Shown here: piece after piece, positions 1 through 9,149 of the stretch
Layout: each line of letters opens with the position of its first letter
Numbering within the stretch: position 1 is the stretch's first letter
Assembly: GCF_000385135.1 (NCBI RefSeq)
Contig: NZ_ARQM01000001.1
Coordinates: 1 to 64,000 of the forward strand
Length of the DNA stretch: 64,000 nucleotides
Source of the DNA: Promicromonospora sukumoe 327MFSha3.1
Lineage (GTDB): Bacteria; Actinomycetota; Actinomycetes; Actinomycetales; Cellulomonadaceae
Reading direction: 5' to 3'
Notes under the pieces: model-generated
Databases searched by the model: none
Told to the model about the DNA's origin: nothing
What the model saw: the letters and a program-made list of their open reading frames with translations, nothing else
Program-made: the position numbers and the translations under genes

Positions 1-120
1 ACCGTGTTAAAAGAGATTCTTTGTTGTGCTACGCGTCCACTATGCGGTTCCCGAGTCACGGGCACCAACCCCCTGCCACTAGTGATAGTGGGTGTGTGGG
101 GTTTGCTTGTTCTCGATAGT

Positions 121-238
121 GTTACGGTGGTCATAGCGTGGGGGAAACGCCCGGTCCCATTCCGAACCCGGAAGCTTAGCCTCACAGCGCCGATGGTACT
201 GCCCTGGTGACGGGGTGGGAGAGTAGGACGCCGCCGGA
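121..238 (+). rRNA. rrf: 5S ribosomal RNA
   Basis: Matches the actinobacterial 5S consensus from memory: a GTTACGGTGG start, the CCATTCCGAACCCGGAAG loop B/C region at about 156–173, GGGAGAGTAGG near the 3' end, and a 3' GCCGCCGGAC that pairs with the 5' end. Bases 1–120 look like the 23S–5S spacer (the ACGCGTCCACTATGCGGTTC stretch is typical of it), so a 23S gene should lie just left of the window. End positions are good to a few bases. Confidence 0.93.
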
Positions 239-253
239 CAACCATTCCCAGGA

Positions 254-297
254 GGGGGTGGGGTTGCTAGCCCTGACGGGTTGGTGATCCCACCCCC
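254..297 (+). terminator. Hairpin terminator after the rRNA operon
   Basis: Arms GGGGGTGGG (254–262) and CCCACCCCC (289–297) are perfectly complementary and lie 16 bp past the 5S gene. There is no T tract. The placement suggests the end of the rrn transcript. Apart from this hairpin and the operator at 334–348, I see nothing in 239–397. Confidence 0.65.
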
Positions 298-333
298 TAC
301 CTGCATTCCCGGAACAAACGCCAGCACCCCGTC

Positions 334-348
334 TTCCGCTGTGTGGAA
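334..348. promoter_or_regulatory. IclR-type operator in front of the iclR-like gene
   Basis: The 15-mer TTCCGCTGTGTGGAA has half-sites TTCCGC and GTGGAA. Both half-sites are identical to those of the palindrome in front of aceB (1210–1224), and only the 3-bp centre differs. IclR-family regulators commonly bind such TTCCGC/GYGGAA palindromes. It lies 50 bp before the regulator's own start, which suggests autoregulation. Confidence 0.6.
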
Positions 349-397
349 TGCTGGTTCCGCCGACCGGTAGGTCTGGCGTACCGACGGGGAGAACGAC

Positions 398-1144
398 GTG
401 GCAGAGACTGGTGTGCAGTCGGTCGAGCGAGCGCTCGACCTGCTGGAGATCCTTGCGGAGCTCGGCGGTGATGCCGGCCTGAGCGAGCTCTCGGAGCAGT
501 CGGGGCTGCCGCTGCCTACCATTCATCGCCTGATGCGTACCCTCGTCGCCCGCGGTTACGCGCGGCGGCTGCCCTCGCGCCGTTATGCGCTCGGGGCCCG
601 GGTGATGGGACTCGGTGACGCGGCCGGCCGACAGCTCGGCGCCGGCGCGCGCCGGCACCTGGCCCGCGTGGCGCGCGAGCTGGGCGAGACCGCGAACCTC
701 GCGATGCTCGACGGCGAGATGGCGGTCTACGTGGCGCAGGCGGCGTCGTCGCACTCGATGCGGATGTTCACCGAGGTGGGGCGGCGAGTGAACCTGCACA
801 GCACCGGCGTCGGCAAGGCGCTCCTGGGGGAGCTGTCCGATGGCGCGGTGCGCGAGATCGCGGCACGGGTGGGCCTCGCGCCCGCGACCGACCGGACGAT
901 CACCGACGTCGACGCGCTCCTGGCCGCCGTCGGCGAGATCCGGGAGCTCGGGTACGCCGTCGACGACGGGGAGCAGGAGATCGGCGTGCGGTGCTTCGCC
1001 GTCGTCGTGCCGGGGGTGCCGGTGCCGACCGCGCTGTCCGTGTCCGGGCCGGCGGCGCGGGTGTCGTTCGAGTTCGGCGAGCGCGCGGTCCCGCTGCTGC
1101 ACGAGGTCGCCCGGGAGGTCGCGGCGGAGCTCTCCGGCAGCTGA
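398..1144 (+). CDS. IclR-family transcriptional regulator of the glycolate cluster
   Basis: The 248-aa protein has the usual IclR length. Residues about 5–65 form a winged helix-turn-helix (SVERALDLLEILAEL, then LPLPTIHRLMRTLVARGY), and residues 75–245 form the effector-binding IclR domain (HSTGVGKALLGEL is a family hallmark). The GTG start has a GGGGAG ribosome site about 8 nt upstream. The gene precedes aceB-glcDEF-permease on the same strand, and matching palindromes sit before this gene, before aceB and before the permease. It is therefore probably the local regulator, perhaps sensing glyoxylate or glycolate. In Streptomyces an IclR protein (AllR) is linked to malate synthase and allantoin use, so an allantoin-derived glyoxylate signal is an alternative. 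The ligand is inference. Confidence 0.88.
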   Translation: MAETGVQSVERALDLLEILAELGGDAGLSELSEQSGLPLPTIHRLMRTLVARGYARRLPSRRYALGARVMGLGDAAGRQLGAGARRHLARVARELGETANLAMLDGEMAVYVAQAASSHSMRMFTEVGRRVNLHSTGVGKALLGELSDGAVREIAARVGLAPATDRTITDVDALLAAVGEIRELGYAVDDGEQEIGVRCFAVVVPGVPVPTALSVSGPAARVSFEFGERAVPLLHEVAREVAAELSGS

Positions 1145-1209
1145 CGGGCCGCGGACGCGTTGACCGGGCGTCGTCGGGCACCTAGGGTTTTCGCTAGGAA
1201 GTATTCAGT

Positions 1210-1224
1210 TTCCGCATCGTGGAA
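1210..1224. promoter_or_regulatory. IclR-type operator in front of aceB
   Basis: TTCCGCATCGTGGAA is an imperfect palindrome with the same half-sites as the copy at 334–348. A possible -10 element TATTCA (1202–1207) abuts it on the left, so a bound regulator would block the promoter. It lies 41 bp before the aceB start. Confidence 0.65.
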
Positions 1225-1264
1225 TTACTGCGGGAGCCGAGCCGATCGACCAAAGGAACTCGAC

Positions 1265-2851
1265 GTGGACACTCCGGACGGCCTGACGATCAGCGGCGAC
1301 ATCGCGCCCCGCGCGGAAGAGGTGCTCACCCCGCAGGCGCTCGGGCTGGTGGTGGCCCTGCACCGGGCGCTCGACGACCGCCGGCTGGAGCTGCTCGAGG
1401 CGCGACGGCGCCGGGTCGAGGACCTCGCGGCGGGCGGCACCCTCGACTTCCTGCCCGAGACCCGGCACATCCGCGAGGACCCGACGTGGCGCGTCGCGGA
1501 GCCGGCCTCTGGCCTGGCCGACCGGCGCTGCGAGATCACCGGCCCCACGGACCGGAAGATGACCATCAACGCCCTGAACTCGGGCGCCAAGGCCTGGCTC
1601 GCCGACCACGAGGACGCGAACACCCCGCAGTGGAGCGCCGTCGTGGGCGGGCAGCTCAACCTGCTCGACGCCATCAACCGGAACATCGACTTCACGGGCG
1701 AGAACGGCAAGCACTACGCGCTCAAGCCGGACGACGAGCTGGCGACGATCATCGTGCGGCCGCGCGGCTGGCACCTGCCGGAGAAGCACCTGCTGGTGGA
1801 CGGCCGTCCGGCGTCGGGCAGCCTGGTGGACTTCGCGCTCTACCTGGCCACGGCGGGGCTGCGGCAGATCGAGAAGGGCCAGGGCCCGTACTTCTACCTG
1901 CCGAAGATGGAGTCGCACCTGGAGGCCCGGCTCTGGAACGACGCGTTCGTGCTGGCCCAGGACTTCCTCGGCATCCCGCGGGGCACCATCCGCGCCACGG
2001 TGCTCATCGAGACCTACCCCGCGGCCTTCGAGATGGAGGAGATCCTCTACGAGCTGCGGGAGCACAGCGCGGGCCTGAACGCCGGGCGCTGGGACTTCAT
2101 GTTCTCCGTGATCAAGTCGTTCCGGACGCGCGGCACGGACTTCATGCTGCCCGACCGCAACGCCGTCACCATGACGGTGCCGTTCATGCGGGCCTACACG
2201 GAGCTGCTGGTCAAGACGTGCCACACGCGCGGCGCGCACGCGATCGGTGGCATGGCCGCGTTCATCCCGAGCCGCGACGAGGCGGTCAACGAGGCCGCGT
2301 TCGCCAAGGTGCGCGACGACAAGACGCGCGAGGCCAACGACGGGTTCGACGGCTCGTGGGTGGCCCACCCCGGCATGGTCGGGGTCTGCACGGAGGTCTT
2401 CACCTCGGTGCTCGGCGACCGGCCGAACCAGATCGACCGCACCCGCGAGGAGGTGCAGGTCACCGCCGCGCAGCTGCTCGACGTCGCCGCCACCCCCGGC
2501 GACGTCACCGAGGCCGGGCTGCGGAACAACATCTCCGTGGGCATCCAGTACCTCAAGGCGTGGCTCGGCGGGCTCGGCGCCGTCGCGATCTTCAACCTGA
2601 TGGAGGACGCCGCCACCGCGGAGATCTCCAGGTCCCAGGTGTGGCAGTGGCTGCACAACGACGTGACGCTCGCCGACACGGGCCACCGGGTCACGCGCGA
2701 GCTGATCGACCGGATCGTCGAGGAGGAGATCGCCAGGCTTCCCGGTGACCCTGCAGACTACGCGGAGGCCAGGCAGACGTTCCTGGAGGTGGCGGTCGCG
2801 GACGACTACGCGGACTTCCTGACCCTCCCGGCCTACGCCCGCATGCCCTGA
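1265..2851 (+). CDS. aceB: Malate synthase A
   Basis: Condenses glyoxylate with acetyl-CoA to malate and CoA. The 528-aa product matches the short A-type (about 530–540 aa), not the roughly 720-aa GlcB (G-type) usually linked to glcDEF. The malate synthase signature is clear around residues 275–295 (LNAGRWDFMFSVIKSF). Other conserved stretches are MTINALNSGAKAWLADHED, RPRGWHLPEKH and GMAAFIPSRDE. I chose the GTG at 1265 because AAAGGA lies 7 nt upstream. The longer reading from 1160 adds residues unlike the family. It is followed after 42 nt by glcD, so glyoxylate made by glycolate oxidase would be used directly. Confidence 0.95.
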   Translation: MDTPDGLTISGDIAPRAEEVLTPQALGLVVALHRALDDRRLELLEARRRRVEDLAAGGTLDFLPETRHIREDPTWRVAEPASGLADRRCEITGPTDRKMTINALNSGAKAWLADHEDANTPQWSAVVGGQLNLLDAINRNIDFTGENGKHYALKPDDELATIIVRPRGWHLPEKHLLVDGRPASGSLVDFALYLATAGLRQIEKGQGPYFYLPKMESHLEARLWNDAFVLAQDFLGIPRGTIRATVLIETYPAAFEMEEILYELREHSAGLNAGRWDFMFSVIKSFRTRGTDFMLPDRNAVTMTVPFMRAYTELLVKTCHTRGAHAIGGMAAFIPSRDEAVNEAAFAKVRDDKTREANDGFDGSWVAHPGMVGVCTEVFTSVLGDRPNQIDRTREEVQVTAAQLLDVAATPGDVTEAGLRNNISVGIQYLKAWLGGLGAVAIFNLMEDAATAEISRSQVWQWLHNDVTLADTGHRVTRELIDRIVEEEIARLPGDPADYAEARQTFLEVAVADDYADFLTLPAYARMP

Positions 2852-2893
2852 CCAGTACTCGACGAGCACCGCGCGCAACGAGGAGGTTGCCGG

Positions 2894-4369
2894 ATGGGCG
2901 AGAGCAGTACCAGCGGGCTGAGGAACGTCGTCGGCGAGCTGCTGGCCGAGCTGGGCGGCGAGCAGGTGATCACCGACCGGCAGCGGCGGCGGACCTACGA
3001 GTGCGACGGGCTCGCCGCCTACCGCGTGATCCCCGGCGCGGTGGTCCTCGCCCGGGACGCGGCCGACGTCGCGACGGCGGTACGGGCCTGCGCGCGACAC
3101 GGCGTGCCGTTCGTCGCGCGCGGGTCGGGCACCGGGCTGTCGGGCGGGGCGCTGCCGCACGCCGAGGGCGTCCTCGTGGTCATGTCGCAGCTGCGGGCGA
3201 TCCGGGAGGCGGACCTGGCCAACCAGCGCGCCGTCGTGGACCCCGGGGTGATCAACCTCCAGCTCACCGCCGCGACCAGCCCCGACGGGTACTACTTCGC
3301 GCCCGACCCCTCCAGCCAGTCCGTGTGCTCGATCGGCGGCAACGTCGCCGAGAACTCGGGCGGCGCGCACTGCCTCAAGTACGGCTTCACCACCAACCAC
3401 GTCACGGGCGTGGACCTGGTGACGCCCGGTGGCGAGCAGGTCGAGATCGGCGGCAAGGCGCCGGACCCGCCGGGGTACGACCTACTCGGCGCGCTCGTCG
3501 GCAGCGAGGGCACGCTCGGCATCGTCACCGCCGCGACGGTGCGCCTGACGCGGCTGCCGCAGGAGGTCCGCACCCTGCTGGCCGCCTTCCGCACCATGGA
3601 CGACGCCGGGGCCGCCACCTCCGCGATCATCGCGGCCGGCGTGATCCCCGCGGCGATCGAGATGATGGACGCCCTGGCGATCGAGGCCGCCGAGGCCGCC
3701 GTGCACTGCGACTACCCGCACGGCGCGGGCGCGGTGCTCGTGATCGAGCTCGACGGGCCCGCCCCGGACGTCGCGGGGGAGTTCGACGACGTCGTCCGGC
3801 TGTGCGAGGGGGCCGGCGCGTTCGAGGTGCGGGTCGCGGCGGACGACGAGGAGCGCGCCCTGATCTGGAAGGGCCGCAAGTCCGCGTTCGCGGCGGTCGG
3901 CCGGATCAGCCCGGACTACATCGTGCAGGACGGCGTGATCCCGCGCACCGCCCTGCCGCTCGTGCTGCGGCAGATCGCCGAGCTGAGCGAGAGCGCGGGC
4001 GTGCGGGTGGCGAACGTCTTCCACGCGGGCGACGGCAACCTGCACCCGCTGGTGCTGTTCGACGGCGCGGTCGAGGGCGCCGTCGACCGCGCCGAGGCGG
4101 TGGCCGGCGGGATCCTCGACCTGTGCCTGGAGCACGGCGGGTCCATCACGGGCGAGCACGGCGTGGGCGCCGACAAGGCCAAGCACATGCCGCGCATGTT
4201 CACGCCCGACGACCTGGACACGATGCAGGCGGTGCGCTGCGCGTTCGACCCCGAGGGCATCTCGAACCCCGGCAAGGTTTTCCCGACGCCGCGGCTGTGC
4301 GGGGAACGGCCCGGGCGGCACCGAGGCGCGCACCCGCTCGCGGAGTCCGGCGTGGCGGAGGTCTTCTGA
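2894..4369 (+). CDS. glcD: Glycolate oxidase subunit GlcD (FAD-linked)
   Basis: FAD-binding catalytic subunit of glycolate oxidase (glycolate to glyoxylate), VAO/PCMH flavoprotein superfamily, 491 aa. The N-terminal PCMH FAD domain (about 40–220) shows ARGSGTGLSGGALP, the FAD pyrophosphate loop, then SIGGNVAENSGG and LLGALVGSEGTLGIVT. The C-terminal FAD-oxidase domain (about 225–470) ends with NVFHAGDGNLHPLVLFD, GSITGEHGVGADKA and FDPEGISNPGKVFP, all hallmarks of GlcD and D-lactate dehydrogenases. AGGAGG lies 7 nt before the ATG. The stop overlaps the glcE start by one base (TGATG), which implies translational coupling. Context with glcE and glcF favours glycolate over D-lactate. Confidence 0.95.
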   Translation: MGESSTSGLRNVVGELLAELGGEQVITDRQRRRTYECDGLAAYRVIPGAVVLARDAADVATAVRACARHGVPFVARGSGTGLSGGALPHAEGVLVVMSQLRAIREADLANQRAVVDPGVINLQLTAATSPDGYYFAPDPSSQSVCSIGGNVAENSGGAHCLKYGFTTNHVTGVDLVTPGGEQVEIGGKAPDPPGYDLLGALVGSEGTLGIVTAATVRLTRLPQEVRTLLAAFRTMDDAGAATSAIIAAGVIPAAIEMMDALAIEAAEAAVHCDYPHGAGAVLVIELDGPAPDVAGEFDDVVRLCEGAGAFEVRVAADDEERALIWKGRKSAFAAVGRISPDYIVQDGVIPRTALPLVLRQIAELSESAGVRVANVFHAGDGNLHPLVLFDGAVEGAVDRAEAVAGGILDLCLEHGGSITGEHGVGADKAKHMPRMFTPDDLDTMQAVRCAFDPEGISNPGKVFPTPRLCGERPGRHRGAHPLAESGVAEVF

Positions 4370-5637
4370 TGGCGGACCTGCGGCGGCTCGCCGGGGCGCT
4401 GCGGCACGACGGCGGCGCGGTGCGCGAGGCGGGACCGGAGGACACCGTCGACGGGGTACCCGCCACGGTGGTGGCGCGGCCGGCGTCGGCGGACGGCGTG
4501 GCCGCCCTGCTGCGCGAGGCGACCGCGCAGGGGCTGGTCACCGTGGCGCGCGGCGCCGGGACGGCGCTCGACTGGGGCGCCCCGCCGGAGCGTGTCGACC
4601 TGGTCCTGGAGACCACGGGCCTGGACCGGCTCGTGGAGCACGGCGCGGGAGACCTGGTGGTCGTGGCCGAGGCCGGGCTGCCCGTCGCGGAGCTGCTGGA
4701 GAAGGTCGGCGGCGCGGCGCAGGAGCTGGTGGTCGACCTGCCGCCCGCGCGGCTGGCTGGCGGCTCCACGGTGGGCGGTCTGCTGTCGACGGGCGTGTCC
4801 GGCCCGCGGCGCCTGCAGCGCGGCGGGGTGCGCGACCTCGTGCTGGGCGCGACCGTTGTGCTCGCCGACGGCACCGTCGCGTCGTCGGGCGGCAAGGTGG
4901 TCAAGAACGTGGCCGGCTACGACCTCGCCAAGCTCCTGACCGGTGCGTACGGGACCCTCGGCATCGTGGTCCGGGCGGCGTTCCGGCTGCACCCGGCGCG
5001 GCCGGACCGTGCGTTCGTGATCGGCTCGGGCCCGGCGGCCGACGTCGCCGCGCAGGCCCGCGACGTGGTCGCCTCGCAGCTCGCGCCCGCCGCGGTCGAG
5101 ATCGACCGGCCCGCGGGCAGCGACGTCGCCGAGGTGGCGGTGCTGCTGGAGGGGACCGGGGCTGCCGTCGGGCAGCGGGCCGCCGACGCGGCCGGGCTGC
5201 TGGGCGGCCGGGTCCGGGCGGAGCAACCGGAGTGGTGGGCGGCGCTGCCCGGGACCAGCGGCGGGCCTACCTGCGACGGCTCGACCCTCGTCAAGGCGAC
5301 CGCGACGCTCACCGGGGTGGCCGGGCTGCTGGCCGCGGCACGAGAAAGCGAGCAGCGGTACGGGGCCGGTGTCGCGCTGCGCGGGACCGCCGCCGGAGTG
5401 CTGTACGCCCTGGTGACGGGCTCGCCCGAGGCGACCGCGCTCGCCGTCGGGCACTTGCGGGCGGCCGCACCCAGCCCACGGGAGGGGACCGTGACCGTGC
5501 TGCGGGCGACGCCCGAGGTGCGGGCGGCGCTGGACGCGTGGGGGCCCGTGGGCGGGCTCGACCTGATGCGGGCGATCAAGCGACAGCTCGATCCCGGGCG
5601 GAACCTGGCACCCGGCCGATTCGTGGGAGGCATCTGA
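4369..5637 (+). CDS. glcE: Glycolate oxidase subunit GlcE (FAD-binding)
   Basis: Second flavin-binding subunit of the glycolate oxidase complex, 422 aa. It resembles the PCMH half of GlcD: VTVARGAGTALDWG, LAGGSTVGGLLSTGVSGPRR, VKNVAGYDLAKLLTGAYGTLG. The C-terminus is short and ends in LDPGRNLAPGRF, as typical of GlcE. The ATG overlaps the glcD stop and the stop overlaps the glcF ATG, so glcD-E-F are translationally coupled and should assemble as one membrane-associated complex. Its two-domain layout without an Fe–S part separates it from GlcD and GlcF. Confidence 0.93.
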   Translation: MADLRRLAGALRHDGGAVREAGPEDTVDGVPATVVARPASADGVAALLREATAQGLVTVARGAGTALDWGAPPERVDLVLETTGLDRLVEHGAGDLVVVAEAGLPVAELLEKVGGAAQELVVDLPPARLAGGSTVGGLLSTGVSGPRRLQRGGVRDLVLGATVVLADGTVASSGGKVVKNVAGYDLAKLLTGAYGTLGIVVRAAFRLHPARPDRAFVIGSGPAADVAAQARDVVASQLAPAAVEIDRPAGSDVAEVAVLLEGTGAAVGQRAADAAGLLGGRVRAEQPEWWAALPGTSGGPTCDGSTLVKATATLTGVAGLLAAARESEQRYGAGVALRGTAAGVLYALVTGSPEATALAVGHLRAAAPSPREGTVTVLRATPEVRAALDAWGPVGGLDLMRAIKRQLDPGRNLAPGRFVGGI

Positions 5638-6989
5638 TGAGCGAGGCGAAGCCGGACCTGCTGGGCTCCTTCGACGAGCGGGGGTCCACCGGGCAGGGGG
5701 CGTTCGACGGGCACCGTCCGCCGTCCCGCGAGCTGGTGGACGACTGCGTGCACTGCGGGTTCTGCCTCCCCGCCTGCCCCACCTACTCGCTGTGGGGCGA
5801 GGAGATGGACTCCCCGCGCGGCCGGATCTACCTCATGAAGGAGGGGCTGGAGGGCGAGCCGATGTCGGCGGCGCTCGTGCAGCACGTCGACGCGTGCCTG
5901 GGGTGCATGGCGTGCGTGACGGCGTGCCCGTCGGGGGTCCGGTACGACACGCTCGTCGAGGCGACCCGGCAGCAGGTCGAGCGGCGCGGCGCCGAGCACC
6001 GGTCGCGCGGGCAGCGGCTGCTCCGGTCGGCGATCTTCGCGCTGTTCCCGCACCCGGAGCGGCTTCGGCGGGTGCTGCCGCTGCTCGCGATGTACCAGCG
6101 CTCGGGGCTCTCCCGCCTGGTGCGGCCGGTGCTGGCGCGGACGTCCCCGACGCTGGCGACCATGGAGGCGATCGCGCCGCCCGTGGGGCCGCGCGTGCCG
6201 GTGCCGGCGCTGGTCCCGGCGGTCGGGGAGCGGCGGATGACGGTCGGGCTGCTGCTGGGCTGCGTGCAGCGCGAGTTCTACCCCGGCGTGAACGCGGCGA
6301 CGGCGCGGGTGCTCGCCGCGGAGGGCTGCGACGTCGTGGTGCCGCCGGACCAGGGCTGCTGCGGCGCGCTGTCCGTGCACGCCGGGCGCGAGGCCGAGGG
6401 GCTCGACTACGCGCGGGCGCTGGTCGACGCGTTCGCCGACGCCGGCGTCGAGCGGATCGTGGCCAACTCGGCCGGGTGCGGGTCCACGATGAAGGACTAC
6501 GCCGACCTGCTGGCCGACGACCCCGCCTACGCGGAGCGGGCGGCCGCCTTCGCGGCCCGGACCCGGGACGTCTCCGAGGTGCTGGCGGAGCTGGAGCCGG
6601 TCGCGCCGAGGCACCCGCTGCCGCTCACGATCGCGTATCACGACGCCTGCCACCTGCGGCACGCGCAGGGCGTGAAGGCGCAGCCGCGCGCGGTGCTCGC
6701 GACGATCCCGGGGCTGGTGGTCAAGGAGATCGCCGAGGGCGACATGTGCTGCGGGTCGGCCGGGATCTACAACCTCACCAACCCTGAGCCGGCGCGGGAG
6801 CTGGGTGATCGCAAGGCCACGCACGTGGCGGCCACGGGCGCGGAGCTGCTGGTCACGTCCAACCCGGGCTGTCTGCTGCAGATCACCGGCGCGCTGTCCC
6901 GGCAGGGACGCGCCATGCCGACGGCGCACATGGTGCTGGTGCTGGACGCGTCCCTGCGTGGGGTGGGGGTCGAGGAACTGCTGGGCTGA
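5637..6989 (+). CDS. glcF: Glycolate oxidase iron–sulfur subunit GlcF
   Basis: Electron-transfer subunit that passes electrons from the flavin subunits toward the respiratory chain, 450 aa. Two ferredoxin-type 4Fe–4S motifs are visible at C37-C40-C43-C47 ([13 protein letters not shown]) and C87-C90-C93-C97 ([13 protein letters not shown]). They are followed by two CCG-domain repeats ([13 protein letters not shown] with [12 protein letters not shown], then [11 protein letters not shown] with SNPGCLLQI), the heterodisulfide-reductase-like module of GlcF/LldE proteins. The ATG overlaps the glcE stop. It ends 131 bp before the permease, which has its own operator. Confidence 0.95.
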   Translation: MSEAKPDLLGSFDERGSTGQGAFDGHRPPSRELVDDCVHCGFCLPACPTYSLWGEEMDSPRGRIYLMKEGLEGEPMSAALVQHVDACLGCMACVTACPSGVRYDTLVEATRQQVERRGAEHRSRGQRLLRSAIFALFPHPERLRRVLPLLAMYQRSGLSRLVRPVLARTSPTLATMEAIAPPVGPRVPVPALVPAVGERRMTVGLLLGCVQREFYPGVNAATARVLAAEGCDVVVPPDQGCCGALSVHAGREAEGLDYARALVDAFADAGVERIVANSAGCGSTMKDYADLLADDPAYAERAAAFAARTRDVSEVLAELEPVAPRHPLPLTIAYHDACHLRHAQGVKAQPRAVLATIPGLVVKEIAEGDMCCGSAGIYNLTNPEPARELGDRKATHVAATGAELLVTSNPGCLLQITGALSRQGRAMPTAHMVLVLDASLRGVGVEELLG

Positions 6990-7060
6990 GCCGAACCGTT
7001 CGGGTGAAAACTCCCGATTGCGCCGGTTTGCTGCTAGATTGTCACTGTGTGGAGTGTCAA

Positions 7061-7075
7061 TTCCACCATGCGAAA
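7061..7075. promoter_or_regulatory. IclR-type operator in front of the permease
   Basis: TTCCACCATGCGAAA matches the reverse complement of the aceB operator at 13 of 15 positions. A wider inverted repeat GTGGA (7049–7053) / TCCAC (7062–7066) overlaps it. A possible -10 TAGATT lies at 7035–7040. It is 46 bp before the permease start, so the permease probably has its own promoter under the same regulator. Confidence 0.55.
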
Positions 7076-7120
7076 GTTCCAGAGAACCCTACCCGGCAAC
7101 GAGGCCGGACTGGAGTCACC

Positions 7121-8938
7121 ATGGACAATCTCGGCGTCCTCGCCCTGCTCGCGCTGCTCCCGATCCTCGTCGTAGGCACCCTGCTGCTCGGATTTCGCTG
7201 GCCGGCCCGGACCGCGATGCCGGTCGGCCTAGCTCTGGTCGTGGTCATCGCCCTGTTCGCGTGGCGTATGTCCCCGGTCGCGGTGGGCGCATCCGTCGTC
7301 CAGGGACTGTTGATCGCGATCGGTCTGCTCTGGATCATCTTCGGCGCGCTGCTGATGCTGGAGACGCTGGCCAAGAGTGGCGCGCTGCAGACGATCCGGG
7401 CGGGCTTCACCACGATCAGCCCCGACCGGCGGGTGCAGGTGATCATCGTCGCCTGGCTCTTCGGGTCGTTCATCGAGGGGGCGGCCGGGTTCGGCACGCC
7501 CGCCGCCGTGGTCGCGCCACTCATGCTCGCGCTCGGTTTCCCCGCGGCCGCCGCCGTCATGGCGGGCCTCATCATCCAGTCCACGCCGGTGAGCTTCGGC
7601 GCCGTCGGTACGCCCATGCTGACCGGGCTGGGTACGGGACTGGCGGACACCTCGGGCGCGCTGGCCCCCGAGGTCCAGGCGCGCGCCGACGCCCTCGGGC
7701 TGGACCATCTCGGGTTCATCGCCCACACCGCGACCCAGGTGGCGACCATCCACGCGATAGTCGGCATCCTCGTGCCGCTCATCCTCGTCACGCTGATGTG
7801 CGGCTTCTACGGCGAGAGACGATCGTTCCGTGCGGGCCTCGCCGTCGCCCCGTTCGCCGTCTACGCGGCGCTCGCCATGATCGTGCCGTACGTGACCGTG
7901 GCCTACCTGCTGGGTCCGGAGTTCCCGTCGCTGCTCGGTGGGTTCCTCGGGCTGGTGCTCGTGATGTTCACGTCGTCGAAGGGCTTCCTCATGCCCAAGG
8001 ACGTCTGGGACTTCCCGCCGCGCGAGCGCTGGAGCGACCGGTGGATGGGGACGGTGGACCCGACGGCGGAGGCGGCGACGCTGACGCGCCGCATGTCGAT
8101 GGTCCGGGCGTGGTCGCCGTACGTGATCGTGGCGGCGCTGCTGTTGATCACCCGGAACGTCCCGGTGATCAAGGACTTCCTCACGGGCCCCGCGGTGCTC
8201 GAGGTGCCGGACATCTTCGGCACCGGGATCAGCCAGAACATGGACCTGCTGTACTCGCCGGGGGCCATCTTCCTCCTGGTCTGCCTCGTGACCTACGTGC
8301 TGCACGGCATGCGGGGCCCGCAGATCAGGGAGTCGTGGAAGGTGGCCGGTGGTCAGCTCGGCGGCGCGGCGTTCGCCCTGCTGTGCGCGGTGCCGCTGGT
8401 GCGCATCTTCATCAACTCCGGGCCCGACTTCAACGCCGCCGGGCTCGACTCGATGCCGATCACGCTGGCGCAGGCCGCGGCGGACCTGGCGGGCCAGGGC
8501 TGGCCGATCGTGTCCCCGTTCATCGGCGCGCTGGGCGCGTTCGTCGCGGGCTCGAACACGGTCTCCAACATGATGTTCGCGCTGTTCCAGTTCAACACCG
8601 GGCTGGGGATCGGGGCGGCGACGCCGGAGACCGTGGCGGCGCTCCAGGCCGTGGGTGGTGCTGCGGGCAACATGGTGGCCGTGCACAACGTGGTCGCCGC
8701 GGCCGCGACGGTCGGCCTGCTCGGGCGCGAGGGCGACCTGATCCGCAAGACGATCCTCCCCATGACGTACTACTGCCTCGCGACGGGCGGCATCGGGTAC
8801 CTCTGGATCTTCGGGTTCGCGTTCAACGCCGGGATGGTGGTGCTGCTGCTCGTGGTCGCGGCCCTGACCCTGGTGACCGTGCGGATGCTGCGGCGGCCGG
8901 ACGCCTCCAACCCGGAGGTCCTGCCGGCCCGCCCGTGA
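7121..8938 (+). CDS. lldP: LctP-family permease, probably glycolate/lactate uptake
   Basis: The 605-aa polytopic membrane protein belongs to the lactate permease family (LctP, TC 2.A.14), which imports lactate and glycolate with protons. It has about a dozen hydrophobic segments, starting at residue 4 ([20 protein letters not shown]), and the family stretches [50 protein letters not shown] and [18 protein letters not shown]. The ATG has GGAG 5 nt upstream. Starting at 7004 would add a Cys/His-rich non-family leader. At 605 aa it is somewhat longer than E. coli LldP or GlcA (about 550–560). Its position after glcDEF and the shared operator point to glycolate as substrate. This is inference. 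Confidence 0.9.
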   Translation: MDNLGVLALLALLPILVVGTLLLGFRWPARTAMPVGLALVVVIALFAWRMSPVAVGASVVQGLLIAIGLLWIIFGALLMLETLAKSGALQTIRAGFTTISPDRRVQVIIVAWLFGSFIEGAAGFGTPAAVVAPLMLALGFPAAAAVMAGLIIQSTPVSFGAVGTPMLTGLGTGLADTSGALAPEVQARADALGLDHLGFIAHTATQVATIHAIVGILVPLILVTLMCGFYGERRSFRAGLAVAPFAVYAALAMIVPYVTVAYLLGPEFPSLLGGFLGLVLVMFTSSKGFLMPKDVWDFPPRERWSDRWMGTVDPTAEAATLTRRMSMVRAWSPYVIVAALLLITRNVPVIKDFLTGPAVLEVPDIFGTGISQNMDLLYSPGAIFLLVCLVTYVLHGMRGPQIRESWKVAGGQLGGAAFALLCAVPLVRIFINSGPDFNAAGLDSMPITLAQAAADLAGQGWPIVSPFIGALGAFVAGSNTVSNMMFALFQFNTGLGIGAATPETVAALQAVGGAAGNMVAVHNVVAAAATVGLLGREGDLIRKTILPMTYYCLATGGIGYLWIFGFAFNAGMVVLLLVVAALTLVTVRMLRRPDASNPEVLPARP

Positions 8939-8982
8939 GCGGGTTGCGGCGGGCTGTCCTGGGGGAGCGTCCTGGGGCCTGG

Positions 8983-9040
8983 TCGGCAGTTGGCATTGAG
9001 ATCGGTCCAGTGTTGGACCGATCTCAATGCCAACTGCCGA
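8983..9040. terminator. 27-bp perfect hairpin (family member a)
   Basis: Arms 8983–9009 and 9014–9040 are perfectly complementary over 27 bp with a 4-nt loop (GTGT). It lies 45 bp after the permease stop and has no T tract. The left arm begins TCGGCAGTTGGCATTGAG, almost the same as the hairpin at 26403–26460. Probable terminator, and possibly a dispersed palindromic repeat. Confidence 0.75.
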
Positions 9041-9149
9041 TTCTGCGTTCTGTCGTCGCCCGCGGACGCGCACGTCACATCCTTTCGACCCCGGGAGACG
9101 ACGGCTCCCGTGGGAGAATGTTCGGGCATCTGTCATCGAAGGGAACACC

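Noticed and set aside
8983-9040. Long hairpins as insertion-sequence ends
   Set aside because: Arms are only a few bases apart with no transposase or target duplication.
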